A DNA stretch of 43,908 nucleotides from Lachnospiraceae bacterium (GTDB taxonomy: Bacteria; Bacillota; Clostridia; Lachnospirales; Lachnospiraceae): NCBI GenBank assembly GCA_017514845.1, contig JAFWIM010000100.1, forward strand, positions 1-43,908. The letters are read 5' to 3'. The position numbers and the translations under genes were made by a program. Below the pieces are notes generated by a model. That model had not been told where the DNA came from. It ran no database searches and saw only the letters and a list, made by a program, of their open reading frames with translations. Shown one piece after another: positions 8,193 through 16,217 of this stretch (positions are counted from its first letter, which is position 1; every line of letters begins with the position of its first letter).

Positions 8193-8217
8193 TAAATGCA
8201 TCTAAAGACTATATGAT
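8189..8217 (+). promoter_or_regulatory. Promoter for ftsZ
   Basis: TTGATA at 8189-8194 and TATGAT at 8212-8217 with a 17-nt spacer, a near-consensus sigma-A promoter. The -35 box overlaps the ftsQ stop codon. The leader to ftsZ would be about 87 nt. Confidence 0.75.
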
Positions 8218-8310
8218 TGTTAATGATGTTATCATGTGAAAATATTCTATATCTGGATAGAGTAGCAAATAATAGGCTGCTTTTGAAGGCGGTCAAAAGG
8301 AGGAACTGTT

Positions 8311-9507
8311 TTGTTAGAAATCACAACCAATGAAGCTGAATCTGCTGCACGTATAATTGTAGTTGGTGTAGGCGGAGCAGGCAATAATGCCGTGAACCGC
8401 ATGGTCGACGAAGCAATCGGCGGAGTTGAATTTGTAGGAATCAATACAGATAAGCAGGCACTTAATATGTGCAAAGCTCCGACTGTGGTACAGATCGGCG
8501 AGAAAGTTACCAAGGGCCTCGGTGCGGGAGCAAAGCCGGAAGTCGGTGAGCAGGCCGCAACTGAGAGCACAGACGAGATCAAGCAGGTCCTTCAGGGTGC
8601 TGATATGGTATTTGTCACCTGCGGTATGGGCGGCGGCACAGGCACAGGCGGTGCCCCGGTCGTTGCAAGTATCGCAAAAGAGCTCGGTTGCCTGACAGTC
8701 GGCGTTGTTACAAAGCCGTTCCGCTTCGAGGCTAAGAAGCGCATGCAGAACGCTCTCGACGGTATCGAGAGACTGAAGCAGAATGTAGACACACTGATCG
8801 TCATTCCGAACGATAAGCTCCTTGAGATCGTTGACAGGCGCACAACTATGCCGGAAGCTCTCAAGAAGGCTGATGAAGTTCTTCAGCAGGCAGTTGCCGG
8901 CATCACGGACCTCATCAATCAGCCGGCCCTCATCAATCTCGACTTTGCCGACGTTCAGACTGTTATGACCAACGGCGGTATCGCCCATATCGGTATCGGT
9001 GAGTCCAAGGGCGATGAGAAGGCTCTCGAGGCTGTAGAGCAGGCAGTACAGAGCCCGCTTCTCGAGACTTCCATCAAGGGCGCTGAGAATGTCATCATTA
9101 ATATCCGCGGCGACATCTCTCTCATGGATGCCAACGAGGCAGCTACCTATGTACAGGAGATCGTAGGCGACGAAGCCAACATCATCTTCGGTGCCATGTA
9201 TGACGACGCTGCTGTCGATACATGCAAGATCACGGTCATGGCTACCGGTCTTCAGGATGTCAGCGGTGTTCCGAACAAGCCGAAGCAGCAGAGAATGGGA
9301 CAGCAGCCGCGCCAGATTCCGCAGCCGCAGCCGCAGACAACAAGCTATAAGATGCCGGACTGGGATCGCAGCATATTCTCCACACCGCATACAGCTCCAC
9401 AGGCAGCCCCGCAGGCAGCTCCGGTGCTTCAGCAGTCCAACGTAACACCGACAGTCAAGACCCAGGAGATCCAGATCCCGGATTTTCTGAAGAACAGGAA
9501 CAGATAA
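8311..9507 (+). CDS. ftsZ: Cell division GTPase FtsZ
   Basis: Tubulin-like GTPase that polymerises into the Z ring at midcell; 398 residues. N-terminal nucleotide-binding motifs [15 protein letters not shown] and the tubulin signature [13 protein letters not shown] are intact, and the T7 synergy loop is [11 protein letters not shown]. After the globular core comes a Gln/Pro-rich linker (about residues 330-385), then the conserved tail [13 protein letters not shown] that binds FtsA/SepF-type partners. The start is TTG at 8311, preceded by AAAAGGAGG. The gene uses a narrower codon set than its neighbours, fitting high expression, and has its own promoter. No ftsA lies nearby. Confidence 0.98.
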   Translation: MLEITTNEAESAARIIVVGVGGAGNNAVNRMVDEAIGGVEFVGINTDKQALNMCKAPTVVQIGEKVTKGLGAGAKPEVGEQAATESTDEIKQVLQGADMVFVTCGMGGGTGTGGAPVVASIAKELGCLTVGVVTKPFRFEAKKRMQNALDGIERLKQNVDTLIVIPNDKLLEIVDRRTTMPEALKKADEVLQQAVAGITDLINQPALINLDFADVQTVMTNGGIAHIGIGESKGDEKALEAVEQAVQSPLLETSIKGAENVIINIRGDISLMDANEAATYVQEIVGDEANIIFGAMYDDAAVDTCKITVMATGLQDVSGVPNKPKQQRMGQQPRQIPQPQPQTTSYKMPDWDRSIFSTPHTAPQAAPQAAPVLQQSNVTPTVKTQEIQIPDFLKNRNR

Positions 9508-9954
9508 ATGAAATGCCCATTTTGCGGAAACGATAATACCAGAGTAGTCGATTCCAGACCGGTCGACGACAATACCGCGATACGCAGACGCCGCATGTGC
9601 GACACCTGCGGAAAGCGGTTCACCTCATACGAAAAGGTCGAACTGAGTCCGCTCATGGTGGTCAAGAAAGATCAGACCAGGGAGCAGTATAACAGGAATA
9701 AGATCGAGGATGGTGTTATACGTGCCTGCCATAAGAGACCTGTGTCCGCACAGCAGATCAAGGATCTCGTGGATTCTGTCGAGACAGAAATCTACAACAA
9801 GGGCGAGCGTGAGATTCCGACGACTGAGATCGGCGAGATGGTCATGAAGCGCATTAAGGCCCTGGACGCAGTAGCGTACGTCCGCTTTGCGAGCGTGTAT
9901 CGCGAGTTCAAGGACGTGGAAACATTTATGGATGAGATCAGGAAGATGATGTGA
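9508..9954 (+). CDS. nrdR: Transcriptional repressor NrdR
   Basis: ATP/dATP-sensing repressor of ribonucleotide reductase genes, 148 residues. The N-terminal zinc ribbon has CPFCG and CDTCGKRFTSYE (four cysteines). An ATP-cone domain follows from about residue 46 (VVKKDQTREQYNRNKI to DAVAYVRFASVYREF). The ATG follows the ftsZ stop with no gap, so the pair is probably co-transcribed and translationally linked. A strong terminator follows 20 nt after the stop. Confidence 0.96.
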   Translation: MKCPFCGNDNTRVVDSRPVDDNTAIRRRRMCDTCGKRFTSYEKVELSPLMVVKKDQTREQYNRNKIEDGVIRACHKRPVSAQQIKDLVDSVETEIYNKGEREIPTTEIGEMVMKRIKALDAVAYVRFASVYREFKDVETFMDEIRKMM

Positions 9955-9974
9955 TCCGAAATAGAGATTTATGA

Positions 9975-10005
9975 ATCCCGCAGCCTTTCGGCTGCGGGAT
10001 TTTTG
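9975..10005 (+). terminator. Intrinsic terminator after nrdR
   Basis: ATCCCGCAGCC (9975-9985) pairs perfectly with GGCTGCGGGAT (9990-10000) across TTTC, followed by TTTT. It ends the ftsZ-nrdR transcript. Confidence 0.92.
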
Positions 10006-10060
10006 CGTAGGTGTCGAGCTTTCGCAAAAGTAAAGCCGGGATGCTGTTTCAACTCGGCTG

Positions 10061-10192
10061 CCGGCCGCAAAGCATTCATCTTCGTGAGAAAAACATTGCA
10101 GGTTCGACCGAGAGATCAGAAGATGCGAAGGCATCTTCTAAGCTCGCAGAGGAGAACCTGCGTTTTTCGATGAAGATGATGCTTTGCGCCGG
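10061..10192. repeat. Structured hairpin element, copy B
   Basis: Second copy of the element at 73-197, 132 nt. Outer arm: CCGGCCGCAAAGCAT (10061-10075) faces ATGCTTTGCGCCGG (10179-10192). GAAAAAC (10088-10094) faces GTTTTTC (10162-10168). GCAGGTTC (10098-10105) faces GAACCTGC (10154-10161). The tip hairpin is GAAGATGC-GAAG-GCATCTTC, unrelated in sequence to copy A's tip. GACCGAGAGATCA (10106-10118) and AGCTCGCAG (10141-10149) are identical to copy A. It is followed by TTTTGATTTTT. It lies between the nrdR terminator and the pyrH promoter, so it is not simply the terminator of nrdR. Confidence 0.82.
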
Positions 10193-10257
10193 CTTTTGAT
10201 TTTTCGCATGAGCTGTTACAGGCTTTATGCTGCCTGCTAAAAATTTTTCCTCTAATG

Positions 10258-10286
10258 TTCGAAATATTTGAAAACTATGGTATAAT
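10258..10286 (+). promoter_or_regulatory. Promoter for pyrH
   Basis: Perfect TATAAT at 10281-10286 with an extended TG at 10278-10279. The -35 box is weak (TTCGAA at 10258-10263, 17-nt spacer). The predicted start is near 10293, about 40 nt before pyrH. Confidence 0.7.
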
Positions 10287-10333
10287 TATGCAAGTTATAT
10301 GTGTCTGGCACATAGGCACCTAAAGGAGGATGT

Positions 10334-11029
10334 ATGAATCGCGTATTATTAAAACTCAGCGGCGAGGCACTTGCCGGAGATAAAAAGACAGGATTTGATG
10401 AGGCAACGGTTCAGAAAGTCGCGAAGCAGGTCAAAGAGATCGTGGACGGCGGCTGTGCTGTCGGGGTTGTTATCGGCGGCGGCAACTTCTGGAGAGGTCG
10501 CTCGTCGGACGCGATCGAGCGCTGCAAGGCTGACCAGATCGGAATGCTGGCGACAGTCATGAACTGTATTTATGTGTCTGAAATATTCCGTTCAAACGGA
10601 ATGAAGACAGAGATACTGACACCGTTCGCTGTCGGAGCTTTCACGAAACTCTACTCGAAAGATCTGGCCATGGAGTCACTGGCGGAGGGCAAGGTCGTCT
10701 TTTTCGCAGGCGGAACGGGACATCCGTACTTCTCCACGGACACAGCCACAGTCCTTCGCGCTGTCGAGATAGAGGCGGAAATGATTCTGCTTGCCAAGTC
10801 TGTCGACGGTGTCTATGACGATGACCCGAAGAGCAATCCTAACGCCAGAAAGTTCTCTGAGATCAGCATCTCGGAAGTCGTCGCAAAAGGTCTGGGCGTA
10901 GTTGACGGAGCGGCGGCGGTGATCGCCAAAGAGAATAAAATGCCGATGCTCGTGTTCGGTCTGAACGAGAAGGACAGCATTATCCGCGCTGCGGGCGGCG
11001 ACATTGACGGAACTGTAGTCACTGTCTGA
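10334..11029 (+). CDS. pyrH: Uridylate kinase PyrH
   Basis: UMP kinase of the amino-acid-kinase fold (231 residues) that phosphorylates UMP to UDP in pyrimidine nucleotide synthesis. Motifs: LLKLSGEALAG at the N-terminus, GVVIGGGNFWRG, ATVMNCIYVSE, FFAGGTGHPYFSTDTATVLRA and SVDGVYDDDPK. The ribosome site AAAGGAGG lies 4-5 nt before the ATG. pyrH followed by frr is a very common pairing in bacteria. A structured 146-nt spacer separates it from frr. Confidence 0.97.
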   Translation: MNRVLLKLSGEALAGDKKTGFDEATVQKVAKQVKEIVDGGCAVGVVIGGGNFWRGRSSDAIERCKADQIGMLATVMNCIYVSEIFRSNGMKTEILTPFAVGAFTKLYSKDLAMESLAEGKVVFFAGGTGHPYFSTDTATVLRAVEIEAEMILLAKSVDGVYDDDPKSNPNARKFSEISISEVVAKGLGVVDGAAAVIAKENKMPMLVFGLNEKDSIIRAAGGDIDGTVVTV

Positions 11030-11085
11030 TGGCAGGCTGCCGGTAAGGCAGGTGCATGTGACCGCGAAAGAACGAAACATTTACT

Positions 11086-11129
11086 CTGTCCGGGCGGGAT
11101 ACGCCGGTAGATCACCCCGCTCAGGACAG
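11086..11129 (+). other. Hairpin in the pyrH-frr spacer
   Basis: CTGTCC (11086-11091) pairs with GGACAG (11124-11129), and inside it GCGGG (11094-11098) with CCCGC (11116-11120). No T-tract follows, so it is not an intrinsic terminator. It may be an RNA processing or stability element between two co-transcribed genes; function is unknown. Confidence 0.5.
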
Positions 11130-11175
11130 GACATGAATAACATAAAAAGACCCGGGAAAGGGAGGAAAAACATTT

Positions 11176-11733
11176 ATGAGTAACGAGAGAACAAAACCGT
11201 ATGAAGAGAAAATGGAGAAGACGCTGAAGAATCTTGAGACTGAGCTTCAGGCTGTCCGCGCAGGCCGTGCCAATCCGCATGTCCTCGATAAAGTCACTGT
11301 AGAGTATTACGGCTCCCCGACTCCGATCAACGGCGTTGCCAGCATCACTGTTCCGGAAGCCCGTATGATACAGATCCAGCCGTGGGACAAAAAGCTTGTA
11401 AAGAGCATTGTCAAGGCAATCCAAAAGTCCGATATCGGTATCAACCCGTCTGATGACGGCAGCGTTATCCGCCTTATTTTCCCCGAACTCACGGAGGAGC
11501 GCAGAAAACAGCTGGTCAAGGATGTCAAGAAACTCGGTGAGCAGTCCAAGGTAGCCTGCCGCAATATCCGCCGCGACGGCAACGACGCATTCAAGAAGCT
11601 CAAGAAGAAGAGTGAAGTATCCGAGGATGAGATCGCCGATGCTGAAGAGGCCCTTCAGAAAGTGACAGATAAGTTCATCAAGAAGGTCGACGAGGCAGTC
11701 GAGAAGAAGACAAAGGAGCTCATGACAATCTGA
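11176..11733 (+). CDS. frr: Ribosome recycling factor
   Basis: Splits post-termination ribosomes together with EF-G. It is 185 residues, the usual length, and covers both the three-helix bundle (EEKMEKTLKNLETELQAVRAGRANP) and the beta domain (VEYYGSPTPINGVASITVPEARMIQIQPWDK). The C-terminal helix contains TEERRKQLVKDVKKLGEQSKVACRNIRRDGND in family order. The ribosome site GGGAGG lies 11 nt before the ATG. The stop overlaps the dxr start in TGATG. Confidence 0.97.
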   Translation: MSNERTKPYEEKMEKTLKNLETELQAVRAGRANPHVLDKVTVEYYGSPTPINGVASITVPEARMIQIQPWDKKLVKSIVKAIQKSDIGINPSDDGSVIRLIFPELTEERRKQLVKDVKKLGEQSKVACRNIRRDGNDAFKKLKKKSEVSEDEIADAEEALQKVTDKFIKKVDEAVEKKTKELMTI

Positions 11734-12884
11734 TGAAACACATTGCCGTATTGGGATCGACCGGATCGATCGGTACGCAGACGCTGGACGTTGTCAGGAA
11801 GCATCCTGATATGATGGATGTCGTCGCCCTGGCCTGCGGGAGTCAGATCGATCTGATCGAAAAACAGGCCAGAGAATTCTGTCCCGAGTTAGTTGCCGTC
11901 TATGATGAGAAAGCTGCCTCGGATCTCGCCGTGCGCCTTGCCGACACGCGTGTCAAAGTCCTTAGCGGCATGGACGGCCTGATCGAGGTGTGCCGGGTCC
12001 CGTCAGCCGATGTTGTGGTGACTGCCATCGTCGGTATGATCGGTATCCGCCCTACGATCGCTGCGATAGAGGCGGGCAAGGATATTGCGCTTGCCAACAA
12101 AGAGACCTGCGTCTGTGCAGGTCACATTATACTGCCGCTCGCTGCCAAAAAGGGTGTGAAAATTCTGCCGGTCGATTCCGAGCACTCAGCGATTTTTCAG
12201 GCTCTGCAGGGAAGAGCGGGTTCAGCTGTCAGAAGAATCCTTCTCACAGCTTCCGGCGGTCCGTTCCGCGGCAGGACCCGCGAGGAGCTCATGAACGTCA
12301 CTGCCGCGCAGGCGCTCGCCCATCCCACCTGGAGCATGGGACCGAAGATTACCGTCGATTCCGCCACCATGGTGAATAAAGGTCTTGAAGTGATCGAGGC
12401 AAAATGGCTCTTCGATGTGGATGTTGATCAGATCGAAGTCGTGATACAGCCGCAGAGCATTATTCATTCCGCGGTCGAGTATGAGGACGGATCGATCCTC
12501 GCGCAGATGGGTCCGTCGGATATGCGCATTGCGATACAGTATGCGCTGACATATCCGCTGCATCTGCCGTCACCGGCTGTTCCTCTCGATTTCAAGTCGC
12601 TCGCCGGCCTTGATCTCGGTGTTCCTGACAATGAGACGTTCCGCGGGCTGCCGCTGGCTGTTTCTGCCATCAGGACAGGCGGGTCCATGCCTGTTGTCTT
12701 TAACGCGTCCAACGAGTGGGCAAATGCGATCTTCCGCAGAGGAGACATCTCCTTCCTTCAGATTTATGATGTGATCGAGGACACGATGTCGAGGCACAGT
12801 GTGATCGCCGCACCGACGGTGGATGAGATTTTCGCGGTCCAGAATGAGATTGATGCATATTGCGAAGAAAAATATAATTCCTGA
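11733..12884 (+). CDS. dxr: 1-deoxy-D-xylulose 5-phosphate reductoisomerase
   Basis: NADPH-dependent second enzyme of the non-mevalonate isoprenoid pathway, converting DXP to MEP; 383 residues. The nucleotide site is AVLGSTGSIGTQTLDVV. Metal and substrate motifs are ALANKETCVCAG, VDSEHSAIFQ, LTASGGPFRG, HPTWSMGPKITVDSATMVNKG and VIEAKWLF. It overlaps frr by 1 nt, so frr-dxr are co-transcribed. A hairpin terminator follows about 65 nt after the stop, and dxs comes next under its own promoter, so the first two pathway steps are adjacent. Confidence 0.97.
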   Translation: MKHIAVLGSTGSIGTQTLDVVRKHPDMMDVVALACGSQIDLIEKQAREFCPELVAVYDEKAASDLAVRLADTRVKVLSGMDGLIEVCRVPSADVVVTAIVGMIGIRPTIAAIEAGKDIALANKETCVCAGHIILPLAAKKGVKILPVDSEHSAIFQALQGRAGSAVRRILLTASGGPFRGRTREELMNVTAAQALAHPTWSMGPKITVDSATMVNKGLEVIEAKWLFDVDVDQIEVVIQPQSIIHSAVEYEDGSILAQMGPSDMRIAIQYALTYPLHLPSPAVPLDFKSLAGLDLGVPDNETFRGLPLAVSAIRTGGSMPVVFNASNEWANAIFRRGDISFLQIYDVIEDTMSRHSVIAAPTVDEIFAVQNEIDAYCEEKYNS

Positions 12885-12951
12885 TAAGACTATACGTATC
12901 CGGCCGCGAAAGCATTTTTCGACAGATCGTGTTTTTGCGGGATACTCTGCA

Positions 12952-12990
12952 TGCAGCTCCTGGCCGTTCGAACGGCAGGGGCTGCATTTT
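12952..12990 (+). terminator. Terminator after dxr
   Basis: TGCAGC (12952-12957) pairs with GCTGCA (12981-12986), and inside it CTGGCCGTT with AACGGCAG around TCG. TTTT follows. The short T-run makes it a moderately strong candidate that ends pyrH-frr-dxr. Confidence 0.65.
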
Positions 12991-13030
12991 CCGTCAGAGA
13001 CGGGTAATGCCCTTGTTTATGTAAAATTTA

Positions 13031-13059
13031 TAGTTTTCGAGTGGTATTTGATATATAAT
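13031..13059 (+). promoter_or_regulatory. Possible promoter for dxs
   Basis: TATAAT at 13054-13059 in an AT-rich patch; the -35 box (TAGTTT at 13031-13036, 17-nt spacer) is weak. The leader to dxs would be about 118 nt with no recognised riboswitch. Confidence 0.45.
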
Positions 13060-13183
13060 ATAACTCAACTGACACCGATTCATGCGGCGGTTGAAGTACA
13101 TTATTACAATACCAGCATTTGCAGCTGCTTACAGTGGCTGACATACACTTGAATTCTGTGGATGATGGCGATGAGGTGAAATA

Positions 13184-15052
13184 ATGATCCTTGATACGAT
13201 AAAGGGACCGGAAGATATAAAAAAACTGACATATCCTGAAATGGAAGAGCTCGCTTCGGAGATCCGCAGCTTTCTGATTGAAAAGATCAGTCACACCGGC
13301 GGTCATCTCGCTTCGAATCTCGGCGTTGTGGAGTTGACGATCGCCCTGTACCGGGTATTTAATTTCCCCACCGATAAGGTGATCTGGGACGTCGGGCATC
13401 AATCATATACCCATAAAATCCTCAGCGGCCGCAAAGACGGTTTTGACGAGCTGCGTCAATACGGCGGCATGAGCGGCTTCCCCAAGCGGAAAGAGAGCTG
13501 CTACGATGTCTTTGATACTGGCCACAGCTCGACATCAATATCCGCAGGGCTCGGCATGGTGCAGGCCCGCGATATTCTCGGCGATGATTATAAAGTCATA
13601 TCGGTGATCGGCGACGGAGCCCTGACCGGCGGCATGGCCTATGAAGCGCTCAACAATGCGGGCGGCAGGGATAAAAACTTTATTATTATTCTCAACGACA
13701 ACAATATGTCCATAGCGTCGAATGTTGGAGGCATGTCGACATATCTCAGCGAGATACGCGCTCTGGAAGGCTACAACACCTTAAAGAAACATGTGACACG
13801 TCGACTGAAAAAGACCGGAATCGGCGAGCATATGTATCAGTTCGTATCGAGAACGAAACATTCCATCAAGCAGATCCTGGTGCCCGGAATGCTGTTCGAG
13901 GACATGGGCATCACTTATCTGGGTCCTGTCGACGGCCACGACATCCGCAAGATGACGACTCTGTTCCACGAAGCCAAGCGGATCGACCGCACGGTCCTGA
14001 TCCATGTGGTCACGCAGAAGGGCAAAGGATACGCACCGGCGGAGAATAATCCCGAAAAGTTCCACGGAATCGGCGCCTTCGATATCGCGTCAGGCAGGTC
14101 GACGGGAAGAAAAAAGAAGGAGACCTACACGGAAGTCTTCTCTGACGAGCTCTGTCAGATCGCCTCGAGAAACAGTGACATCGCAGCCGTGACGGCCGCG
14201 ATGCCGGATGGCACCGGGCTGAAGAAATTTGCACAGAGATTTCCGGAGAGATTCTTCGACGTAGGAATTGCCGAACAGCACGCCGTCACATCGGCTGCCG
14301 GCATGGCTGCCGCCGGGCTGCGACCGGTTGTCGCGGTCTACTCATCGTTCATGCAGAGGGCATTTGACCAGATCATGGTGGACGTATGTCTTCAGAATCT
14401 GCCGGTCGTTTTCTGCATAGACCGGGCAGGTCTGGTCGGAAGCGACGGTGAGACCCACCAGGGAATTCTGGATCTCACGTACATGTCCGCGATTCCCAAT
14501 ATGACGGTGCTGGCTCCCAAGAACAAGTGGGAGCTTCGAAAAATGCTCAGATTCGCGCTGAATTTTGACGGTCCTATCGCCATTAGGTATCCGAGAGGAA
14601 TCGCTTACGACGGGCTCCCGAACCATCTGGCAGAGATCGAGTACGGCAAGAGTGAAATGATTTATGAGGAGAGCGGTATTGCCCTCATGGCTGTCGGAAG
14701 TATGGTGAGCACAGCGGAGCATATAAGAGAAAAACTCATTTGCCAGGGGCATCGGTGCTCGCTCGTCAACGGGCGCTTTATAAAGCCGGTGGACACCGAC
14801 GTCATTGACCGCCTCGCGAAGAACCATGACACGATCATCACCCTCGAGGAGAATGTGAAGCGGGGTGGATACGGGGAATGTGTCACAGACTATGTGGAGA
14901 AGCATTATCCGGGCATACGAGTCGTAAATATTACACTTCCGGACGCCTATGTAGAGCACGGTGACGTGACTCTTCTCCGGAGTGTGCTCGGAATCGACAG
15001 CGATTCAATCATGGAGAAGATAAAGAGCGAGCTTTTCAGTGATGAGAAGTAA
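13184..15052 (+). CDS. dxs: 1-deoxy-D-xylulose-5-phosphate synthase
   Basis: Thiamine-diphosphate enzyme that condenses pyruvate and glyceraldehyde 3-phosphate to DXP, the first step of the MEP pathway; 622 residues, usual length. Visible motifs: TGGHLASNLGVVELTIAL, the TPP/Mg site GDGALTGGMAYEALNNAG with NDNNMSI, YLGPVDGHDI, the catalytic glutamate region DVGIAEQHAVTSAAGMA and DRAGLVGSDGETHQG. The ribosome site GAGGTG lies 6 nt before the ATG. The last codons and stop form the first unit of a 3 x 38 bp tandem repeat. cdsA follows after about 160 nt. Confidence 0.97.
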   Translation: MILDTIKGPEDIKKLTYPEMEELASEIRSFLIEKISHTGGHLASNLGVVELTIALYRVFNFPTDKVIWDVGHQSYTHKILSGRKDGFDELRQYGGMSGFPKRKESCYDVFDTGHSSTSISAGLGMVQARDILGDDYKVISVIGDGALTGGMAYEALNNAGGRDKNFIIILNDNNMSIASNVGGMSTYLSEIRALEGYNTLKKHVTRRLKKTGIGEHMYQFVSRTKHSIKQILVPGMLFEDMGITYLGPVDGHDIRKMTTLFHEAKRIDRTVLIHVVTQKGKGYAPAENNPEKFHGIGAFDIASGRSTGRKKKETYTEVFSDELCQIASRNSDIAAVTAAMPDGTGLKKFAQRFPERFFDVGIAEQHAVTSAAGMAAAGLRPVVAVYSSFMQRAFDQIMVDVCLQNLPVVFCIDRAGLVGSDGETHQGILDLTYMSAIPNMTVLAPKNKWELRKMLRFALNFDGPIAIRYPRGIAYDGLPNHLAEIEYGKSEMIYEESGIALMAVGSMVSTAEHIREKLICQGHRCSLVNGRFIKPVDTDVIDRLAKNHDTIITLEENVKRGGYGECVTDYVEKHYPGIRVVNITLPDAYVEHGDVTLLRSVLGIDSDSIMEKIKSELFSDEK

Positions 15053-15135
15053 ACTCTCTAAAGAGTGAGCTTTTCAGTGATGGGAAGTGAACTCTCCAAA
15101 GAGTGAGCTCTTATGTGACGGGGAGTAAACTTTCC
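15022..15135 (+). repeat. Three tandem 38-bp repeats starting inside the dxs 3' end
   Basis: Units at 15022-15059, 15060-15097 and 15098-15135. Units 1 and 2 differ at only a few bases; unit 3 is more diverged. Unit 1 encodes the last residues of Dxs (KSELFSDEK) and its stop. Units 2 and 3 look like non-coding duplications of that segment. Each unit junction forms a small ACTCT/AGAGT-type palindrome. Confidence 0.9.
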
Positions 15136-15211
15136 GGTGGCGGCAAGATATTTACTTACGAACACATACGAGTCACATATTTGTTCTATGATCAGGGAGG
15201 ATATGAGACAT

Positions 15212-16084
15212 ATGTTTAAGACAAGACTCATCAGCGGGATCGTTCTCGTAATCATCGCGCTCGCGACAATTATCATCGGAGGACCGCTGCTTCTTTTGAC
15301 ACTGCTTTTTGTCTCGCTCGTCGGTATGCATGAACTCTACGGAGCCATGGGGATCGTGAAACCGAATCCGGCCCAGAAGCAGGCGGAGGGCAGAGAGTAC
15401 AAGGCCAGGGATAAGAACCGCGGAAAAGAGCCGGAGGAGACGATAAATTCACTTGCCGCCATGGGATTCGCGGGAGCTATCGCCTATTACGGCCTCCTCT
15501 TCTTCATGCCCGAGCAGTATTATCTGGTCGGCATCGTCATGACTCTGATTCTTATTCTTGCAGCCTATGTGTTTGCGTATCCGAAGTATCATGCGGAGCA
15601 GGTGATCGCGACCTTTTTCGGGATGGTCTATGTGGCTGTCATGCTCGGATTCATATATGTAATCCGGAGCGCCGAGAGCGGCAAGATCCTCGTCTGGCTG
15701 GTCTTCCTGAGCTCGTGGGGCTCGGACACATGCGCGTATTGTGTCGGCGTTCTTTTGGGACGTCACAAAATGGCTCCTATCCTCAGTCCGAAAAAATCGG
15801 TGGAGGGCGCGATCGGAGGTGTCGTCGGAGCAGGTCTCCTCGGGCTTCTGTATGCGTTTATTTTCCATCAGCCGATGCCGGCGTATGCGATCATATGCGC
15901 GGCGGGAGCACTTATTTCGATGGTCGGAGATCTGGCCGCTTCGGCAATTAAGAGAGACAAGGGAATCAAAGATTACGGAAAGCTCATACCCGGTCACGGC
16001 GGTGTGCTTGACCGCTTTGACAGCGTAATTTTCACTGCGCCGATCATTTATTTCCTGTCACTTGTCCTGATCAGCGCAGCCTGA
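15212..16084 (+). CDS. cdsA: Phosphatidate cytidylyltransferase
   Basis: Membrane enzyme that makes CDP-diacylglycerol from phosphatidic acid and CTP, the branch point of phospholipid synthesis; 290 residues from the chosen start. Several hydrophobic segments are seen. The C-terminal signature runs through KKSVEGAIGGVVGAG and KDYGKLIPGHGGVLDRFDS. A charged loop of about 40 residues (around 45-85) follows the second membrane segment. In-frame ATGs occur at 15188, 15203 and 15212; GGGAGG at 15195-15200 is too close to 15203, so 15212 was chosen. The gene lies between dxs and rseP; uppS, a frequent neighbour, is absent. Confidence 0.92.
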   Translation: MFKTRLISGIVLVIIALATIIIGGPLLLLTLLFVSLVGMHELYGAMGIVKPNPAQKQAEGREYKARDKNRGKEPEETINSLAAMGFAGAIAYYGLLFFMPEQYYLVGIVMTLILILAAYVFAYPKYHAEQVIATFFGMVYVAVMLGFIYVIRSAESGKILVWLVFLSSWGSDTCAYCVGVLLGRHKMAPILSPKKSVEGAIGGVVGAGLLGLLYAFIFHQPMPAYAIICAAGALISMVGDLAASAIKRDKGIKDYGKLIPGHGGVLDRFDSVIFTAPIIYFLSLVLISAA

Positions 16085-16119
16085 TCATCAGAAAGGCGCC
16101 TGCACATAAAAGGCTGCGC

Positions 16120-16190
16120 CGCAGTCTTACCAATCAGAACGTTCTGCCGCCGGACTGCGTGATATGATATGCAGCACGGCGGCTTTTTTA
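16120..16190 (+). terminator. Terminator, possibly an attenuator, just before rseP
   Basis: GCCGCC (16146-16151) pairs with GGCGGC (16178-16183), with CTGC/GCAG inside, followed by TTTTTT. An earlier segment, CGCAGTC (16120-16126), can instead pair with GACTGCG (16153-16159), which overlaps the inside of the terminator stem, so the two structures compete. The T-tract ends only 28 nt before the rseP start, too little room for a promoter in between. Either rseP is expressed by read-through or the alternative fold regulates it. Confidence 0.65.
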
Positions 16191-16217
16191 ATATGTCTGT
16201 ACGGAGATAATTACTGT

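Noticed and set aside
8314-9390. 358-codon minus-strand frame opposite ftsZ
   Set aside because: ftsZ is unmistakable on the plus strand; the antisense frame arises from its narrow codon use.
15022-15135. CRISPR array
   Set aside because: Three directly adjacent 38-bp units without spacers and without cas genes; a tandem duplication.
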